Assembly: GCA_027214385.1 (NCBI GenBank)
Contig: JAPVXR010000004.1
Location: 62,001 to 126,000 of the forward strand
From: Cryomorphaceae bacterium 1068
GTDB lineage: Bacteria > Bacteroidota > Bacteroidia > Flavobacteriales_D > Cryomorphaceae
Reading direction: 5' to 3'
DNA length: 64,000 nt
Shown here piece by piece: positions 18,631 to 27,972 of this stretch. Each line of letters opens with the position of its first letter. Positions within the stretch are counted from its first letter, which is position 1. Below the pieces are notes generated by a model. The model was not told the DNA's origin. It saw nothing but the letters and a program-made list of their open reading frames with translations, and did not search any database. The translations under genes and the position numbers were made by a program.

Positions 18631-19656
18631 ATGGGTCTGTTTAGCTTTTTTACGCAAGAGATAGCCATTGACTTGGGTACGGCAAATACTTTGATCATTT
18701 ACAATGACAAGGTAGTTGTGGACGAACCCTCTATCGTTGCCAAAGACCGCACCTCGGGTAAAGTCATTGCCATTGGACGGCAAGCCCAACAAATGCACGG
18801 AAAGACCCACGAAAACATAAAAACCGTAAGACCGCTGAAAGATGGTGTAATCGCCGACTTTCAAGCAGCCGAAGCGATGATCCGTGGAATGATCAAAATG
18901 ATCAAACCGGGAAAATCATGGTTTACACCTTCTTTGCGAATGGTGATTTGTATTCCATCGGGAATTACTGAGGTGGAGAAACGCGCTGTACGCGACTCTG
19001 CCGAGCACGCCGGAGCAAAAGAAGTCTACCTCATCCATGAACCAATGGCCGCCGCCATCGGTATCGGCATCGATGTGGAAGAGCCGATGGGAAACATGAT
19101 TATTGACATCGGAGGAGGTACGAGTGAAATCGCCGTGATCGCACTAGGTGGAATTGTTTGTGACAAAAACATCCGAATTGCGGGAGACGAATTCACCAAA
19201 GACATTGAAGAATACATGCGCCGCCAGCACAACATCCTTGTTGGAGAGCGCACTGCCGAGCAGATTAAAATCGAAGTCGGCTCTTCTCTACCCGAGTTAG
19301 ATGATCCACCTGAAGACTTTGCCGTTCGCGGAAGAGACTTAATGACAGGTATTCCAAAGGAGATTCAAGTGAGCTATTCAGAAATTGCTCATGCACTGGA
19401 TAAGTCTATCTCCAAGATTGAAGAAGCTATTCTCAGCGCTTTGGAGCAAACCCCTCCTGAACTTTCAGCAGATATTTACAGAACGGGTATCTACCTTGCA
19501 GGTGGTGGTTCTATGTTACGCGGATTGGATAAGCGTATTTCGTTGAAAACGAAGTTACCTGTTCACATCGCGGAAGACCCATTGAGAGCTGTAGCCAGAG
19601 GAACGGGTATCGCTTTGAAAAACATTGACCGTTTCCAATTCTTAATGAGAGATTAA
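18631..19656 (+). CDS. mreB: Rod shape-determining actin homologue MreB
   Basis: A 341-residue bacterial actin that forms membrane-associated filaments and positions the elongation machinery. It begins with an amphipathic MGLFSFFTQEI segment, then the phosphate-1 loop DLGTANT (14-20), the phosphate-2 loop IDIGGGTSEIAVI, and the adenosine motif LAGGGSMLRG. Length is typical. It is the first of five genes in the standard order mreB-mreC-mreD-PBP2-rodA, all in the same direction with short gaps or overlaps, so the whole elongasome core is encoded here. Confidence 0.98.
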   Translation: MGLFSFFTQEIAIDLGTANTLIIYNDKVVVDEPSIVAKDRTSGKVIAIGRQAQQMHGKTHENIKTVRPLKDGVIADFQAAEAMIRGMIKMIKPGKSWFTPSLRMVICIPSGITEVEKRAVRDSAEHAGAKEVYLIHEPMAAAIGIGIDVEEPMGNMIIDIGGGTSEIAVIALGGIVCDKNIRIAGDEFTKDIEEYMRRQHNILVGERTAEQIKIEVGSSLPELDDPPEDFAVRGRDLMTGIPKEIQVSYSEIAHALDKSISKIEEAILSALEQTPPELSADIYRTGIYLAGGGSMLRGLDKRISLKTKLPVHIAEDPLRAVARGTGIALKNIDRFQFLMRD

Positions 19657-19674
19657 AGAAAGGAGTAAATATCG

Positions 19675-20511
19675 ATGAGGAATTTTGTTCGCTTTCTGGT
19701 CAAATACCACATCTTCCTTTTCTTTTTGGTGCTCCAAGTACTGTGTTTTTACCTGATCTATTCCAACAATCGTTTTCATCAGGCAAATTTTGTCAACTCT
19801 TCAAACCGACTGGTAGGAACCCTTTTTGCTTGGAAAAGCAACCTCACGGAGTACATCGAATTACAAAGAGTAAACGATGAGCTTTCACTGGAAAACGAGG
19901 CACTGCGAAATCAAATTCCCGAGTCATTCGTAAGTGTTAATGAGCACTTCGTGATGATCAACGACACCCTGCGCGAAAGAAAATTTCGCTACAAGTCGGC
20001 TCAAATCGTCAACAGCTCTATTAACAAACAGCTGAATTACCTTACCATAAACAAAGGTTCGGGAGAGGGTATCGTGCCGGAAATGGGCGTGATCGGTACA
20101 GATGGACTAGTGGGAGTTGTGAAGAATGTTTCTGAGCATTTTAGCACGGTAATTCCCGTTATCAATCAGCGATTTATAGCCAGCGCCGAGCTAGAGCGCA
20201 CCGGAAACTTCGGTCTGTTAAAATGGGAAGGTGAAGATTACCGATTTGCCAGCCTGATAGACGTACCGCGACACATCGATGTAATGACTGGCGATACTGT
20301 CGTAACCAGAGGTGCTTCTGCTATCTACCCTAAAGGAATTCCGATCGGAATAGTGGAAGAAGTAGCTCTAAATGAGGGAAGCAATTTCCATGAAATTAAA
20401 GTAAAACTTGCTGTCGACTTCAATAAATTGAGGTATGTGGATGTAATAGAAAACATACTCAAAGAGGAGCAACGAGAATTGGAAACGATAACAGAGGAAG
20501 ATGGTCAGTGA
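19675..20511 (+). CDS. mreC: Rod shape-determining protein MreC
   Basis: A 278-residue periplasmic scaffold anchored by one N-terminal helix (about 11-29). A coiled-coil region (about 60-85, ELQRVNDELSLENEALRNQ) is followed by the two-barrel MreC domain, including GSGEGIVPEMGVIGTDGLVG and VTRGASAIYPKGIPIGIVEEV. MreC contacts PBP2 and RodA and activates the elongasome. The start is preceded by AAAGGAG at 19659-19665, an unusually good Shine-Dalgarno sequence for this phylum. Its end overlaps mreD by 11 bp. Confidence 0.96.
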   Translation: MRNFVRFLVKYHIFLFFLVLQVLCFYLIYSNNRFHQANFVNSSNRLVGTLFAWKSNLTEYIELQRVNDELSLENEALRNQIPESFVSVNEHFVMINDTLRERKFRYKSAQIVNSSINKQLNYLTINKGSGEGIVPEMGVIGTDGLVGVVKNVSEHFSTVIPVINQRFIASAELERTGNFGLLKWEGEDYRFASLIDVPRHIDVMTGDTVVTRGASAIYPKGIPIGIVEEVALNEGSNFHEIKVKLAVDFNKLRYVDVIENILKEEQRELETITEEDGQ

Positions 20512-21028
20512 GATAATTAGAAATGTAGGTCGTTTTGTTTTGCTTGTCTTCTTGCAGGGACTAATACTCAATGATATAAACCTACTCCAGGGAATGGCCA
20601 TTCCCTATCTATACATTTTGTTTTTATTGATGCTCCCGATGGAAACCCCACGTTGGTTGGAATTAATCTTGGGATTAATCTTGGGCCTATCTATCGACAT
20701 GTTTACCAATACGCTTGGTATTCATGCTTCTGCATGTGTGTTTTTAGCCTTTATCCGCCCGGTTTACTTAAACGCAATCGCCCCTAGAGACGGCTATGAA
20801 TTTGGGCAGCAACCCACTATTTCAGATCAAGGACTTTCTTGGTTTTTGAAATATGCTTCTGTCTTGGTTCTGGCACACCATTTCTGGCTTTTTTACGTTG
20901 AAGTGTACTCATTCAAAGGATTTTTCACCACATTTTTGCGCGTAATTTTGAGTTCGGCTTTTACCCTAATCTTAATTGTGTTGTCACAATATTTGGTGTT
21001 TAACACAAAGCGTACATCAGTAGTATGA
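20501..21028 (+). CDS. mreD: Rod shape-determining membrane protein MreD
   Basis: A 175-residue polytopic inner-membrane protein with about five or six helices. It has the MreD pattern of an early ILxDINLLQGMAIPYLYILFLL segment and a GLILGLSIDMFTNTLGIHA helix. MreD is weakly conserved, so position between mreC and PBP2 is an important part of the evidence. It overlaps mreC by 11 bp, and its TGA overlaps the PBP2 start (ATGA), indicating coupled translation. Confidence 0.93.
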   Translation: MVSEIIRNVGRFVLLVFLQGLILNDINLLQGMAIPYLYILFLLMLPMETPRWLELILGLILGLSIDMFTNTLGIHASACVFLAFIRPVYLNAIAPRDGYEFGQQPTISDQGLSWFLKYASVLVLAHHFWLFYVEVYSFKGFFTTFLRVILSSAFTLILIVLSQYLVFNTKRTSVV

Positions 21029-22830
21029 ATTTGGGAGGTCGTAAGTTTGTCATCCTACTCATTTTTCTTGTCGTCGGTATCATCTTTATCGTCAGGCTAT
21101 TCTACATACAAGTAGTTGATGATCGATGGAAAGTAATGGCGACGAAATCATCCGAGCGCGTCATTATTGAATACCCTTCGCGAGGCTTGATTTACGACCG
21201 AAAGGGAAAAATCATTGTCAGCAACACTCCGGTTTACGATCTTATGGTTTTACCCAGAGATGTTGAGCCTTTTGATACCATAGCTTTTTGCCGATTGGCA
21301 AAAATTGATCCCGAATCATTCAACGAGCAGCTTCAAAAAGCCAAAACCTATAGCCGCTATAAGCCTTCCGTACTTATCAAGCAGATTCCCGCTTCCGAGT
21401 ACACTGATTTGGCAGAGAATCTACACCGTTTTAAAGGGTTTTACGGACAGCCTAGAACTCTGAGAAACTATCCAAGTGCTGTTGCAGCTCATGCAATGGG
21501 ATATGTAAGTGAAGTAACTCCAAAGATTATTGAAAAGGACCCGTACTACGAACGTGGTGACTACATAGGGGCCAACGGAGTTGAAAGCATTTATGAAGAA
21601 GTCCTTCGCGGCAATCGTGGAAAACGCGTAGTTCTGGTAGATGTTCACAATAATGAGCGTAGCTCTTATATGGACGGGCAGTATGACTCATATGCAAAGG
21701 CGGGAGAAAACGTCACTTCAAGTATTGACTTAGAATTGCAAGAGTACGCGGAGCTTCTTATGAATAATAAGCGGGGAAGTGTGGTAGCAATTGAACCAGC
21801 TACAGGAGAAATCCTATGTATAGTGACAAATCCTAATTACGACCCGAATCTTTTAGTGGGTCGAGTAAGGGGTAAGAACTACGGCGAATTAAGCTCTGAC
21901 ACATTGAAGCCATTGTTTAACCGAGCCTTGATGGCTAGCTATCCTCCAGGATCGACATTTAAACTTATACAAGGTTTAATCGGTTTACAAGAAGGCGTAA
22001 TTGATCCTAATACCCGTTTTTCTTGCAATGCGGGTTACTATTACTCGGGGAGAAGGCTTGGCTGCCATCCGCACTCATCGCCTGTTGATTTGAAGTTTTC
22101 GATCCAAACGAGTTGTAATGCATACTACTGCAACGTTTTCAAAAGGATCATAGATAAATACCCTACCAGCGAAGAAGGGTATCAGGTATGGAGAGAACAC
22201 TTATCCAAGTTTGGTCTTGGCAGTAAACTCCAAGTCGACATGACGAGCGAGATCAATGGATTTGTTCCAAAGCCCACCTATTACGACAAGTTTTATGGTC
22301 AGCACCGATGGAATGCGCACACCATAATTTCATTGGCTATTGGTCAGGGAGAACTGGGAGTAACGCCAATCCAAATGGCCAATTTCTCGGCAATTTTGGC
22401 CAATCGCGGCTGGTTTTACACACCACATGTCATCAAAGAGATTGACGGTGACCCCATCACGGACAGTACGTACACCGAGAAACATTTCACAGAAATCGAT
22501 GCCCAGCACTATGAGCAAGTTGTCGATGGAATGTTTCGAGTGGTTGAATCCGGAACAGGTCGTGGAGTGCGTTTCAGTGAAGATATTGAGGTATGTGGTA
22601 AAACAGGTACCGCTCAAAACCCCCATGGAAAGGATCACTCCATATTCATAGCCTTTGCACCTAAGGATAACCCGAAAATTGCGGTAGCCGTTTATGTAGA
22701 GAATGTTGGATATGGATCGACTTGGGCTGCTCCAATCAATAGTCTCATCATGGAGAAATACCTTACCGATACGATTACCCGACCTTGGGTAGAGCAACGA
22801 ATGCTGGAAGGAAACTTACTGAATCAGTAA
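21025..22830 (+). CDS. mrdA: Penicillin-binding protein 2 (elongation transpeptidase)
   Basis: A 601-residue class B PBP that crosslinks peptidoglycan during elongation. One N-terminal helix (about 8-28) is followed by the pedestal domain (YPSRGLIYDRKGKIIVSN) and the transpeptidase domain with all three catalytic motifs: STFK at 310-313, SCN at 363-365 and KTGTAQ from 526. Length matches the family. It lies in the mre operon directly before rodA, the polymerase partner. It is the expected target of mecillinam-type beta-lactams, based on knowledge of the family. Confidence 0.97.
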   Translation: MNLGGRKFVILLIFLVVGIIFIVRLFYIQVVDDRWKVMATKSSERVIIEYPSRGLIYDRKGKIIVSNTPVYDLMVLPRDVEPFDTIAFCRLAKIDPESFNEQLQKAKTYSRYKPSVLIKQIPASEYTDLAENLHRFKGFYGQPRTLRNYPSAVAAHAMGYVSEVTPKIIEKDPYYERGDYIGANGVESIYEEVLRGNRGKRVVLVDVHNNERSSYMDGQYDSYAKAGENVTSSIDLELQEYAELLMNNKRGSVVAIEPATGEILCIVTNPNYDPNLLVGRVRGKNYGELSSDTLKPLFNRALMASYPPGSTFKLIQGLIGLQEGVIDPNTRFSCNAGYYYSGRRLGCHPHSSPVDLKFSIQTSCNAYYCNVFKRIIDKYPTSEEGYQVWREHLSKFGLGSKLQVDMTSEINGFVPKPTYYDKFYGQHRWNAHTIISLAIGQGELGVTPIQMANFSAILANRGWFYTPHVIKEIDGDPITDSTYTEKHFTEIDAQHYEQVVDGMFRVVESGTGRGVRFSEDIEVCGKTGTAQNPHGKDHSIFIAFAPKDNPKIAVAVYVENVGYGSTWAAPINSLIMEKYLTDTITRPWVEQRMLEGNLLNQ

Positions 22831-22836
22831 TTAAGA

Positions 22837-24156
22837 ATGGCTAGAGGTCAACATATCGTTAAAAATCTGGACTGGATAAGCGTTGGCATATTCCTCGTGT
22901 TGGCTATAATGGGGTGGTTCAATATTTACTCTGCCAGTTACAACTTGGACCATCCATCCATGTTTGACTCGACTCAAGAATACGGTAAACAGTTTATCTG
23001 GATCTGCACATCGGGGGTTTTGGCTCTGGTGATTTTACTTTTTGATGGCGACTTTATTAAGCGATCCGCACCCATCGTTTTTGGTGTGACAACGCTCTTA
23101 CTGGTGTTGGTCTTAATCTTCGGGAAGGAGGTAAATGGAGCCAAAGCCTGGTTCGGATTCGGTAGCTTCGGAATCCAGCCCAGTGAATTCGCCAAGCTAG
23201 GAACAGCGATGATGCTGGCTTACTATCTAAGCCAGATAAACATAAAAATTGAGCAAACAAGCACTAAGGTAAAGGCATCAGCTATTATTGCCGTTCCCGC
23301 TTTGCTCATACTCTTGCAGCCTGATACGGGAACTGTCCTGGTTTTCTCCGCATTCATCCTAGTTCTATACCGTGAGGGCCTTTCTGGAAACATTCTGCTT
23401 CTCGGCCTTTTAGCAATGATTTTAGCGGTTTTTTCGCTTTTGCTGAAGGCAACAACCGTTGATTTCTTTGGTACCCCAGTCGGAGGTCAATATATCCTGA
23501 TGATTTTCATTGTGATCCTCTCCGTTTTGGCCTTCTTTTTTATACAAAGGTTCATACTTCCACGATACCGAAAAAGGAATTACATGCTTTTGGTCGGCAC
23601 GGCAGTGGGAAGTCTTCTCTTTATCGGGACACTTGATCAGGTATTTGAGAATGTACTGGAACCACATCAGAAGATCAGAATCAATATTCTCCTGGGCTTG
23701 GCGGAAGATCCTCAAGGTGCAGGATACAACGTAAAGCAGTCAAAAACGGCGATCGGTTCAGGAGGGTTTTCGGGTAAAGGTTACCTCGACGGAACTTTGA
23801 CGAAGTACAAATACGTTCCGATGCAAAGTACAGACTTCATCTTCTGTACCATCGGCGAAGAATGGGGATTTGTTGGCACCTCCACAGTCATCTTAGTCTT
23901 TCTGGCTTTGATGCTACGCATTGTGTTCATTGCCGAAAGACAGCGATCAACCTTCACTAGAATATATGGCTATTCGGTAGCCTGTATTCTGTTTCTGCAC
24001 GTACTCATTAATGTAGGTATGACAATAGGGCTTGCACCTGTAATCGGTATTCCGTTGCCTTTCTTTAGCTACGGAGGGTCGTCATTGTGGGGATTCACCC
24101 TGCTCCTATTTATTCTCCTCAAGTTAGATACGGAGAGGTTGGTAGTATTGAGATAA
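22837..24156 (+). CDS. rodA: Rod shape-determining protein RodA (SEDS glycosyltransferase)
   Basis: A 439-residue SEDS-family peptidoglycan polymerase. Features include GAKAWFGFGSFGIQPSEFAK (about 99-118), LLQPDTGT with the functionally important Asp, and the C-terminal GIPLPFFSYGGSSLWG. It is longer than the about 370-residue E. coli RodA; the excess lies in the middle (about 195-265), where extra helices and the DQVFENVLEPHQKIRI loop occur, as in other Bacteroidota RodA. It works with PBP2 encoded immediately upstream (6-bp gap). Its stop codon lies in the A-tract that forms the U-tract of the convergent ppiD terminator. Confidence 0.97.
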   Translation: MARGQHIVKNLDWISVGIFLVLAIMGWFNIYSASYNLDHPSMFDSTQEYGKQFIWICTSGVLALVILLFDGDFIKRSAPIVFGVTTLLLVLVLIFGKEVNGAKAWFGFGSFGIQPSEFAKLGTAMMLAYYLSQINIKIEQTSTKVKASAIIAVPALLILLQPDTGTVLVFSAFILVLYREGLSGNILLLGLLAMILAVFSLLLKATTVDFFGTPVGGQYILMIFIVILSVLAFFFIQRFILPRYRKRNYMLLVGTAVGSLLFIGTLDQVFENVLEPHQKIRINILLGLAEDPQGAGYNVKQSKTAIGSGGFSGKGYLDGTLTKYKYVPMQSTDFIFCTIGEEWGFVGTSTVILVFLALMLRIVFIAERQRSTFTRIYGYSVACILFLHVLINVGMTIGLAPVIGIPLPFFSYGGSSLWGFTLLLFILLKLDTERLVVLR

Positions 24157-24185
24157 AAAAAGCCCGAAACAAAACGCTTCGGGCT
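24155..24185 (-). terminator. Rho-independent terminator of the minus-strand ppiD unit
   Basis: The arms AGCCCGAA (24161-24168) and TTCGGGCT (24178-24185) form a perfect 8-bp GC-rich stem with a 9-nt loop. On the minus strand the stem is followed by a run of seven T (24161-24155), so it ends transcription from the 24207-31978 cluster. On the plus strand the downstream sequence is not T-rich. The T-run overlaps the rodA stop codon. Confidence 0.85.
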
Positions 24186-24206
24186 CAATTCTAATATTCT
24201 TAAACC

Positions 24207-26300
24207 TTATCTAATAGACTTCGCTCGGTCATCCTTCACGTCAGCCATATCCTTCAAGGCTCTGTAAACTCCTGTCGTATATGTCTTCATCTGAGTAGCC
24301 CGATTTTCTTGAAGCTCGTCCTGATAAGTAAGGTATTCTTCTCTAGGCTCTACTGAGTCCTTTCCTTCCAATTGGATTACATAAACTCCTTTATTTCCCT
24401 CAATAGGCTCGCTTACATCACCTTCATTGGACATACTGATTGCGTATCCCACAACATAAGGCTCATTCGCTCCACCTGGGATAGAAGGTCGTTTCTCGGT
24501 TACATTGGCCGCAGTCTTAATTGTCATTTCATCACCAGAAGCCAACTCCTCGAGAGTCTTGTCTTTCATTTCTGTCTTAAACATCTCAACCTTCTTCTCG
24601 CGAATAACGTCTGGCTTGATTTCTTCTTTTACATCCTCAAAAGACGCTATTCCTGCTTCTCTTCGATCAGCCAAACCTACCACAACAATCTTACGATTGA
24701 ATTCGAAAGGCTCACTCAGCATTCCCACTTTGGTTCCTTCTTGATTGTGTGCCCATCTTACAGCATCTTCAGATCCTGCCACTCCGGGAATATTTCTCGA
24801 AAGAGCTCCAACTTCATTGGCTTCCTTCACTTCGTAACCTCTCTCATTTGCCAATTCGTCCAAAGAAGAAATGTCTTTTGCAGAGATTGAAAATTCGTTG
24901 GCTTCGTCATAAACCTGATTGAACGTGTCATTAGAAGGCTCAATATTCGCATCCACAACCATTCCTTTCACCACCTTAGCTTCTGAATGCTCCAAAGGCT
25001 CTACGATATGCACACCATAAGTCGTTTCTACAATATTCAAAGAGCCTATAGGTTTGTCAAAAGAAGCTTCAGTAAACTCAGGAACCATACGCTCACGGTT
25101 GAAGTCCTCATACTTTCCACCATTTGGAATAGAACCGGGATCTTCGCTGAATTCCGTCACCATCTCTTCGAAATTGTTCTGACTTCGAATAACGCGTTTA
25201 AGACTATCAGCTCTCTCATTCAACTCGTCCATAGACTTCCCACCTTGATTAGACAAAAGAATGTGTCTGGCGGTAGCTCTGTCCTCCGTTCCAATTTTGG
25301 TGATCTTAGCAATAGCATAGCGATTTCCCATTTTGTAAGGACCAATCACTTTGCCCTCTTCAGCGCTTTCAATCATCGCTGCTAGCTCTTCATTTCCAGT
25401 TGCATCAATATCTTGCTCCATCGCCTGACGTGAATCGGAATATTTCAATACGAATAAAGAGTCTTTGTCCGTATTTTCAAATTCATTCATGAGTGAGGCC
25501 AAGTCGGTCTTTATATTCTCCTCGTCTCCTGCTGTAGGTGCAACGTCAAAAACTACATACTTTAAATCAACTGCTGCATCCCGTTTGAAAGTCTCTTCAT
25601 CTTTGTGCTCGTTGTAATAAGCTTGTAGATCTGCGTCAGAAACATCAACCAAACTATCTGCAACTGAAGCATATTCCTTCACTACGTAGTTGAAACGAAC
25701 ATTCTGCTTCTGACGGTAATACTCGTCTTTGGCATCAAGGGTATTCACGTAAATACCGCCCTTCACGAGGTTGTTGTACTTCTCGTACAATCTTTCGTTA
25801 ACGATACGATTTGTCTGGTTTTCGTAGAAAATAGGGTACTGCTGTTGCAAGAATGCAAAGTAGTTCTGAACCAACTGAGGATCGAATTGCCCCGTCTCAG
25901 GATCTTTGAAGTTTTCACCGTTGGCAAATTCATCGCTTACGTTTTCACCAAAACGGATATCATTGTATTCGTCCTGTCCTATTCGCATGCCCAATTTATT
26001 GAGCTCGCGGTACATGACCTTCTCTTGAATCATGTCGTTCCAAACCTGATTTCTGATTTGTTGTCTCTGAGCTGTCGAAACAGGCTGACCAACACTGGCC
26101 ATACTTTGCTCCTGAGCTTCAACTCTTTGCTCATATTCCAACATGTCGATCTCTTCTCCGAACACCTCGCCAACGTACTGTTCAGCGGGAGAAAAGCCAC
26201 GGTTTGAAAATAAATCACCGAGAACGAAGGCTACCATAGCTCCGCCTATTACGATCAATAAGAGCGTAGATTGTTCTCTGATTTTACCAATTGCTGCCAT
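24207..26300 (-). CDS. ppiD: PpiD-like SurA N-terminal domain / peptidylprolyl isomerase
   Basis: A 697-residue membrane-anchored periplasmic folding factor. One N-terminal helix (about 12-33, STLLLIVIGGAMVAFVLGDLF) anchors it. A SurA/PpiD N-terminal chaperone domain follows (QIRNQVWNDMIQEKVMYREL), then a parvulin-type PPIC domain at about 340-445 (ATARHILLSN, FSEDPGSIPNGGKYEDF, YGVHIVEPL). Family members assist outer-membrane protein maturation at the Sec exit. It is the last gene of the minus-strand envelope cluster and is followed by a strong terminator. A near-consensus -7 box (TATATTCG, 26330-26323 on the minus strand) lies 22 bp ahead of the ATG. Confidence 0.93.
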   Translation of the reverse strand: MAAIGKIREQSTLLLIVIGGAMVAFVLGDLFSNRGFSPAEQYVGEVFGEEIDMLEYEQRVEAQEQSMASVGQPVSTAQRQQIRNQVWNDMIQEKVMYRELNKLGMRIGQDEYNDIRFGENVSDEFANGENFKDPETGQFDPQLVQNYFAFLQQQYPIFYENQTNRIVNERLYEKYNNLVKGGIYVNTLDAKDEYYRQKQNVRFNYVVKEYASVADSLVDVSDADLQAYYNEHKDEETFKRDAAVDLKYVVFDVAPTAGDEENIKTDLASLMNEFENTDKDSLFVLKYSDSRQAMEQDIDATGNEELAAMIESAEEGKVIGPYKMGNRYAIAKITKIGTEDRATARHILLSNQGGKSMDELNERADSLKRVIRSQNNFEEMVTEFSEDPGSIPNGGKYEDFNRERMVPEFTEASFDKPIGSLNIVETTYGVHIVEPLEHSEAKVVKGMVVDANIEPSNDTFNQVYDEANEFSISAKDISSLDELANERGYEVKEANEVGALSRNIPGVAGSEDAVRWAHNQEGTKVGMLSEPFEFNRKIVVVGLADRREAGIASFEDVKEEIKPDVIREKKVEMFKTEMKDKTLEELASGDEMTIKTAANVTEKRPSIPGGANEPYVVGYAISMSNEGDVSEPIEGNKGVYVIQLEGKDSVEPREEYLTYQDELQENRATQMKTYTTGVYRALKDMADVKDDRAKSIR

Positions 26301-26434
26301 TTAACTGCATTTTTGAAGGGTGCGAATATACAAATTCTAAGATCGAATTTCCTATAGCCTTCTCCATTTAGTTTACTGTTAACAAATGAGCTAGGCTAAA
26401 GAGAATAATTAAACTGAGATCGAGGGGAATAAAC

Positions 26435-27703
26435 TTATTCCTGACTCAACACTTGCAACTTAACAGTCTCAATACGGACGTTTGACACAGCAGTTACTCT
26501 AAATCGAAAACCTTCTATCTCTGTTAAGCTATTTACTTTGGGAATTTCTTCTTGACTGTGAATGATCAAACCCGCAAGAGTCTCGTACTCTTCATTCTCA
26601 GGCAAATTAAACTTATAGGTGTCGTTCAAATAATCTATTTCAAGTCGAGCTGAAAAAAGATAGGTGTTTTCATCTATTTTCTCTTCGATAAATTGATCAC
26701 GGTCGTGTTCGTCCTCAATATCTCCGAATATTTCTTCTATCACATCCTCGATGGTCAACATACCGCTGGTACCACCGAATTCATCTACAACTACAGCGAT
26801 ATTCTTATTCTGAGAAATGAATAATTCAAGCACCTCCTTAGCAGAAATTGTTTCAGGGATAATGATAACCGGAACGATTAGACTCTTTATGTTTTCCGGT
26901 TTATTAAATAATTCAACCGCATTTACATAACCAATAATATTATCAATGCTATCTCGGTAAACGGGTACTTTTGAATAACCCAGTTCGATGAACATCTCCT
27001 TTAATTTATCTAGATCATCCTCCACATCAACAGCGCTGATTTCGGTTCGGGGAACCATACAATCCCTTGCCTTAATCTTGGAAAAATCAAGGGCATTTTG
27101 AAAGATTTGAATCTCATGATCAATTTCCTCGTCAGTTTTATCGGCCGCATCGGTGATCTCTTTCACGTAATTGTCCAAATCAATTCTTCCAAAAGCAACT
27201 TCCTGAGAGGTAATGTCTACCCGAAAAATGTATTTGAGCACCAGCTCTGCCAGACCAACGGTGATCATCATTGGTATCCAAAGTAAAAAGTAGAGCACGG
27301 CTAAAGGGAAAGCCAATAGGTTGAGCAAGAAGTTGGAGTTAATGCGAAACAAAGTTTTTGGAATAAACTCTCCCGCAAAAAGAATGATCAGAGTGGAAAC
27401 GATGGTTTGAAGTAGCAAGACACCAACTTCACTCATCTCCCACCCCCGGAAGACGGGCTCTAGCCAATTGGCCATGAAAATACCGAAGAGAACCAGCGCA
27501 ATGTTGTTTCCAACCAGCATGGTGCCGATAAACTTTGATGGTTTCTGCAGAAATCCTGACAGCAGCTTTGCTGAAAAATGTCCTTGCTTGTTGTCTAGCT
27601 CGATTTTGAGCTTATTAGCAGTAATAAAGGCAATCTCCATCCCCGAAAAGAAGGCAGAAAAAACAACAGAAACCAGAATTATTATTGCGTCGGAAATCTC
27701 CAT
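26435..27703 (-). CDS. CNNM / CBS / CorC-HlyC domain protein (hemolysin family)
   Basis: A 422-residue inner-membrane protein with three modules. The CNNM (DUF21) membrane domain covers about 1-190 (FSAFFSGMEIAFITANKLK, AGEFIPKTLFRINSN), a CBS pair about 200-330 (MVPRTEISAVD, VVVDEFGGTSGMLTIEDV), and the CorC_HlyC domain the last about 80 residues. Relatives export Mg2+ or Co2+; the historical name hemolysin is misleading. GldE of gliding bacteria has the same architecture, but no gldD or ssb neighbour is present, so I do not call it GldE. It sits between a small membrane protein and ppiD in the envelope cluster. Confidence 0.93.
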   Translation of the reverse strand: MEISDAIIILVSVVFSAFFSGMEIAFITANKLKIELDNKQGHFSAKLLSGFLQKPSKFIGTMLVGNNIALVLFGIFMANWLEPVFRGWEMSEVGVLLLQTIVSTLIILFAGEFIPKTLFRINSNFLLNLLAFPLAVLYFLLWIPMMITVGLAELVLKYIFRVDITSQEVAFGRIDLDNYVKEITDAADKTDEEIDHEIQIFQNALDFSKIKARDCMVPRTEISAVDVEDDLDKLKEMFIELGYSKVPVYRDSIDNIIGYVNAVELFNKPENIKSLIVPVIIIPETISAKEVLELFISQNKNIAVVVDEFGGTSGMLTIEDVIEEIFGDIEDEHDRDQFIEEKIDENTYLFSARLEIDYLNDTYKFNLPENEEYETLAGLIIHSQEEIPKVNSLTEIEGFRFRVTAVSNVRIETVKLQVLSQE

Positions 27704-27744
27704 CTTAAGAGTGGAAATTAGTAAAAAAGGATTGGAAGTTGAGT

Positions 27745-27972
27745 TTAGTCATTGTTCCTTTCAAATCTTTTGCGAAAGGTAACGCGAAAAGCATACATCG
27801 CTCCGGCAAGCGCAGGGAAGATCAGGTAGGCCAATGTTTGCCGATTAACACCATCGACTATAAAAAAGTAGAATACTCCAAGTAGTGAAGCAATTGCGAT
27901 TACCAGCCAAAATTTTTCCATCACCAAGCTGACTTTGGAAAATTTTGATTGATCTTTTGGTTTGTTATTCAT
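27745..27972 (-). CDS. Small two-helix membrane protein, unknown function
   Basis: A 75-residue protein with a charged N-terminus (MNNKPKDQSKF), two predicted helices (about 19-40 and 46-66) and a basic tail (FRKRFERNND). It is not a shadow frame: it overlaps the lptC stop by 8 bp and lies between lptC and the CNNM gene, all on the same strand with short gaps. I do not recognise a family. Its position suggests a small accessory of LPS export or of the CNNM protein, which is inference from context alone. Confidence 0.75.
   Translation of the reverse strand: MNNKPKDQSKFSKVSLVMEKFWLVIAIASLLGVFYFFIVDGVNRQTLAYLIFPALAGAMYAFRVTFRKRFERNND

Noticed and set aside
24372-24890. A 172-residue open frame on the plus strand inside ppiD.
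   Set aside because: It is antisense to a well-supported gene, Cys/Arg/Ser-rich, and matches no family; a shadow frame.
26435-27703. GldE, the gliding-associated CNNM/CBS protein.
   Set aside because: Domain layout is shared but the usual gldD/ssb/mutY neighbours are absent and the context is lptC/ppiD; a general CNNM/CorC label is safer.
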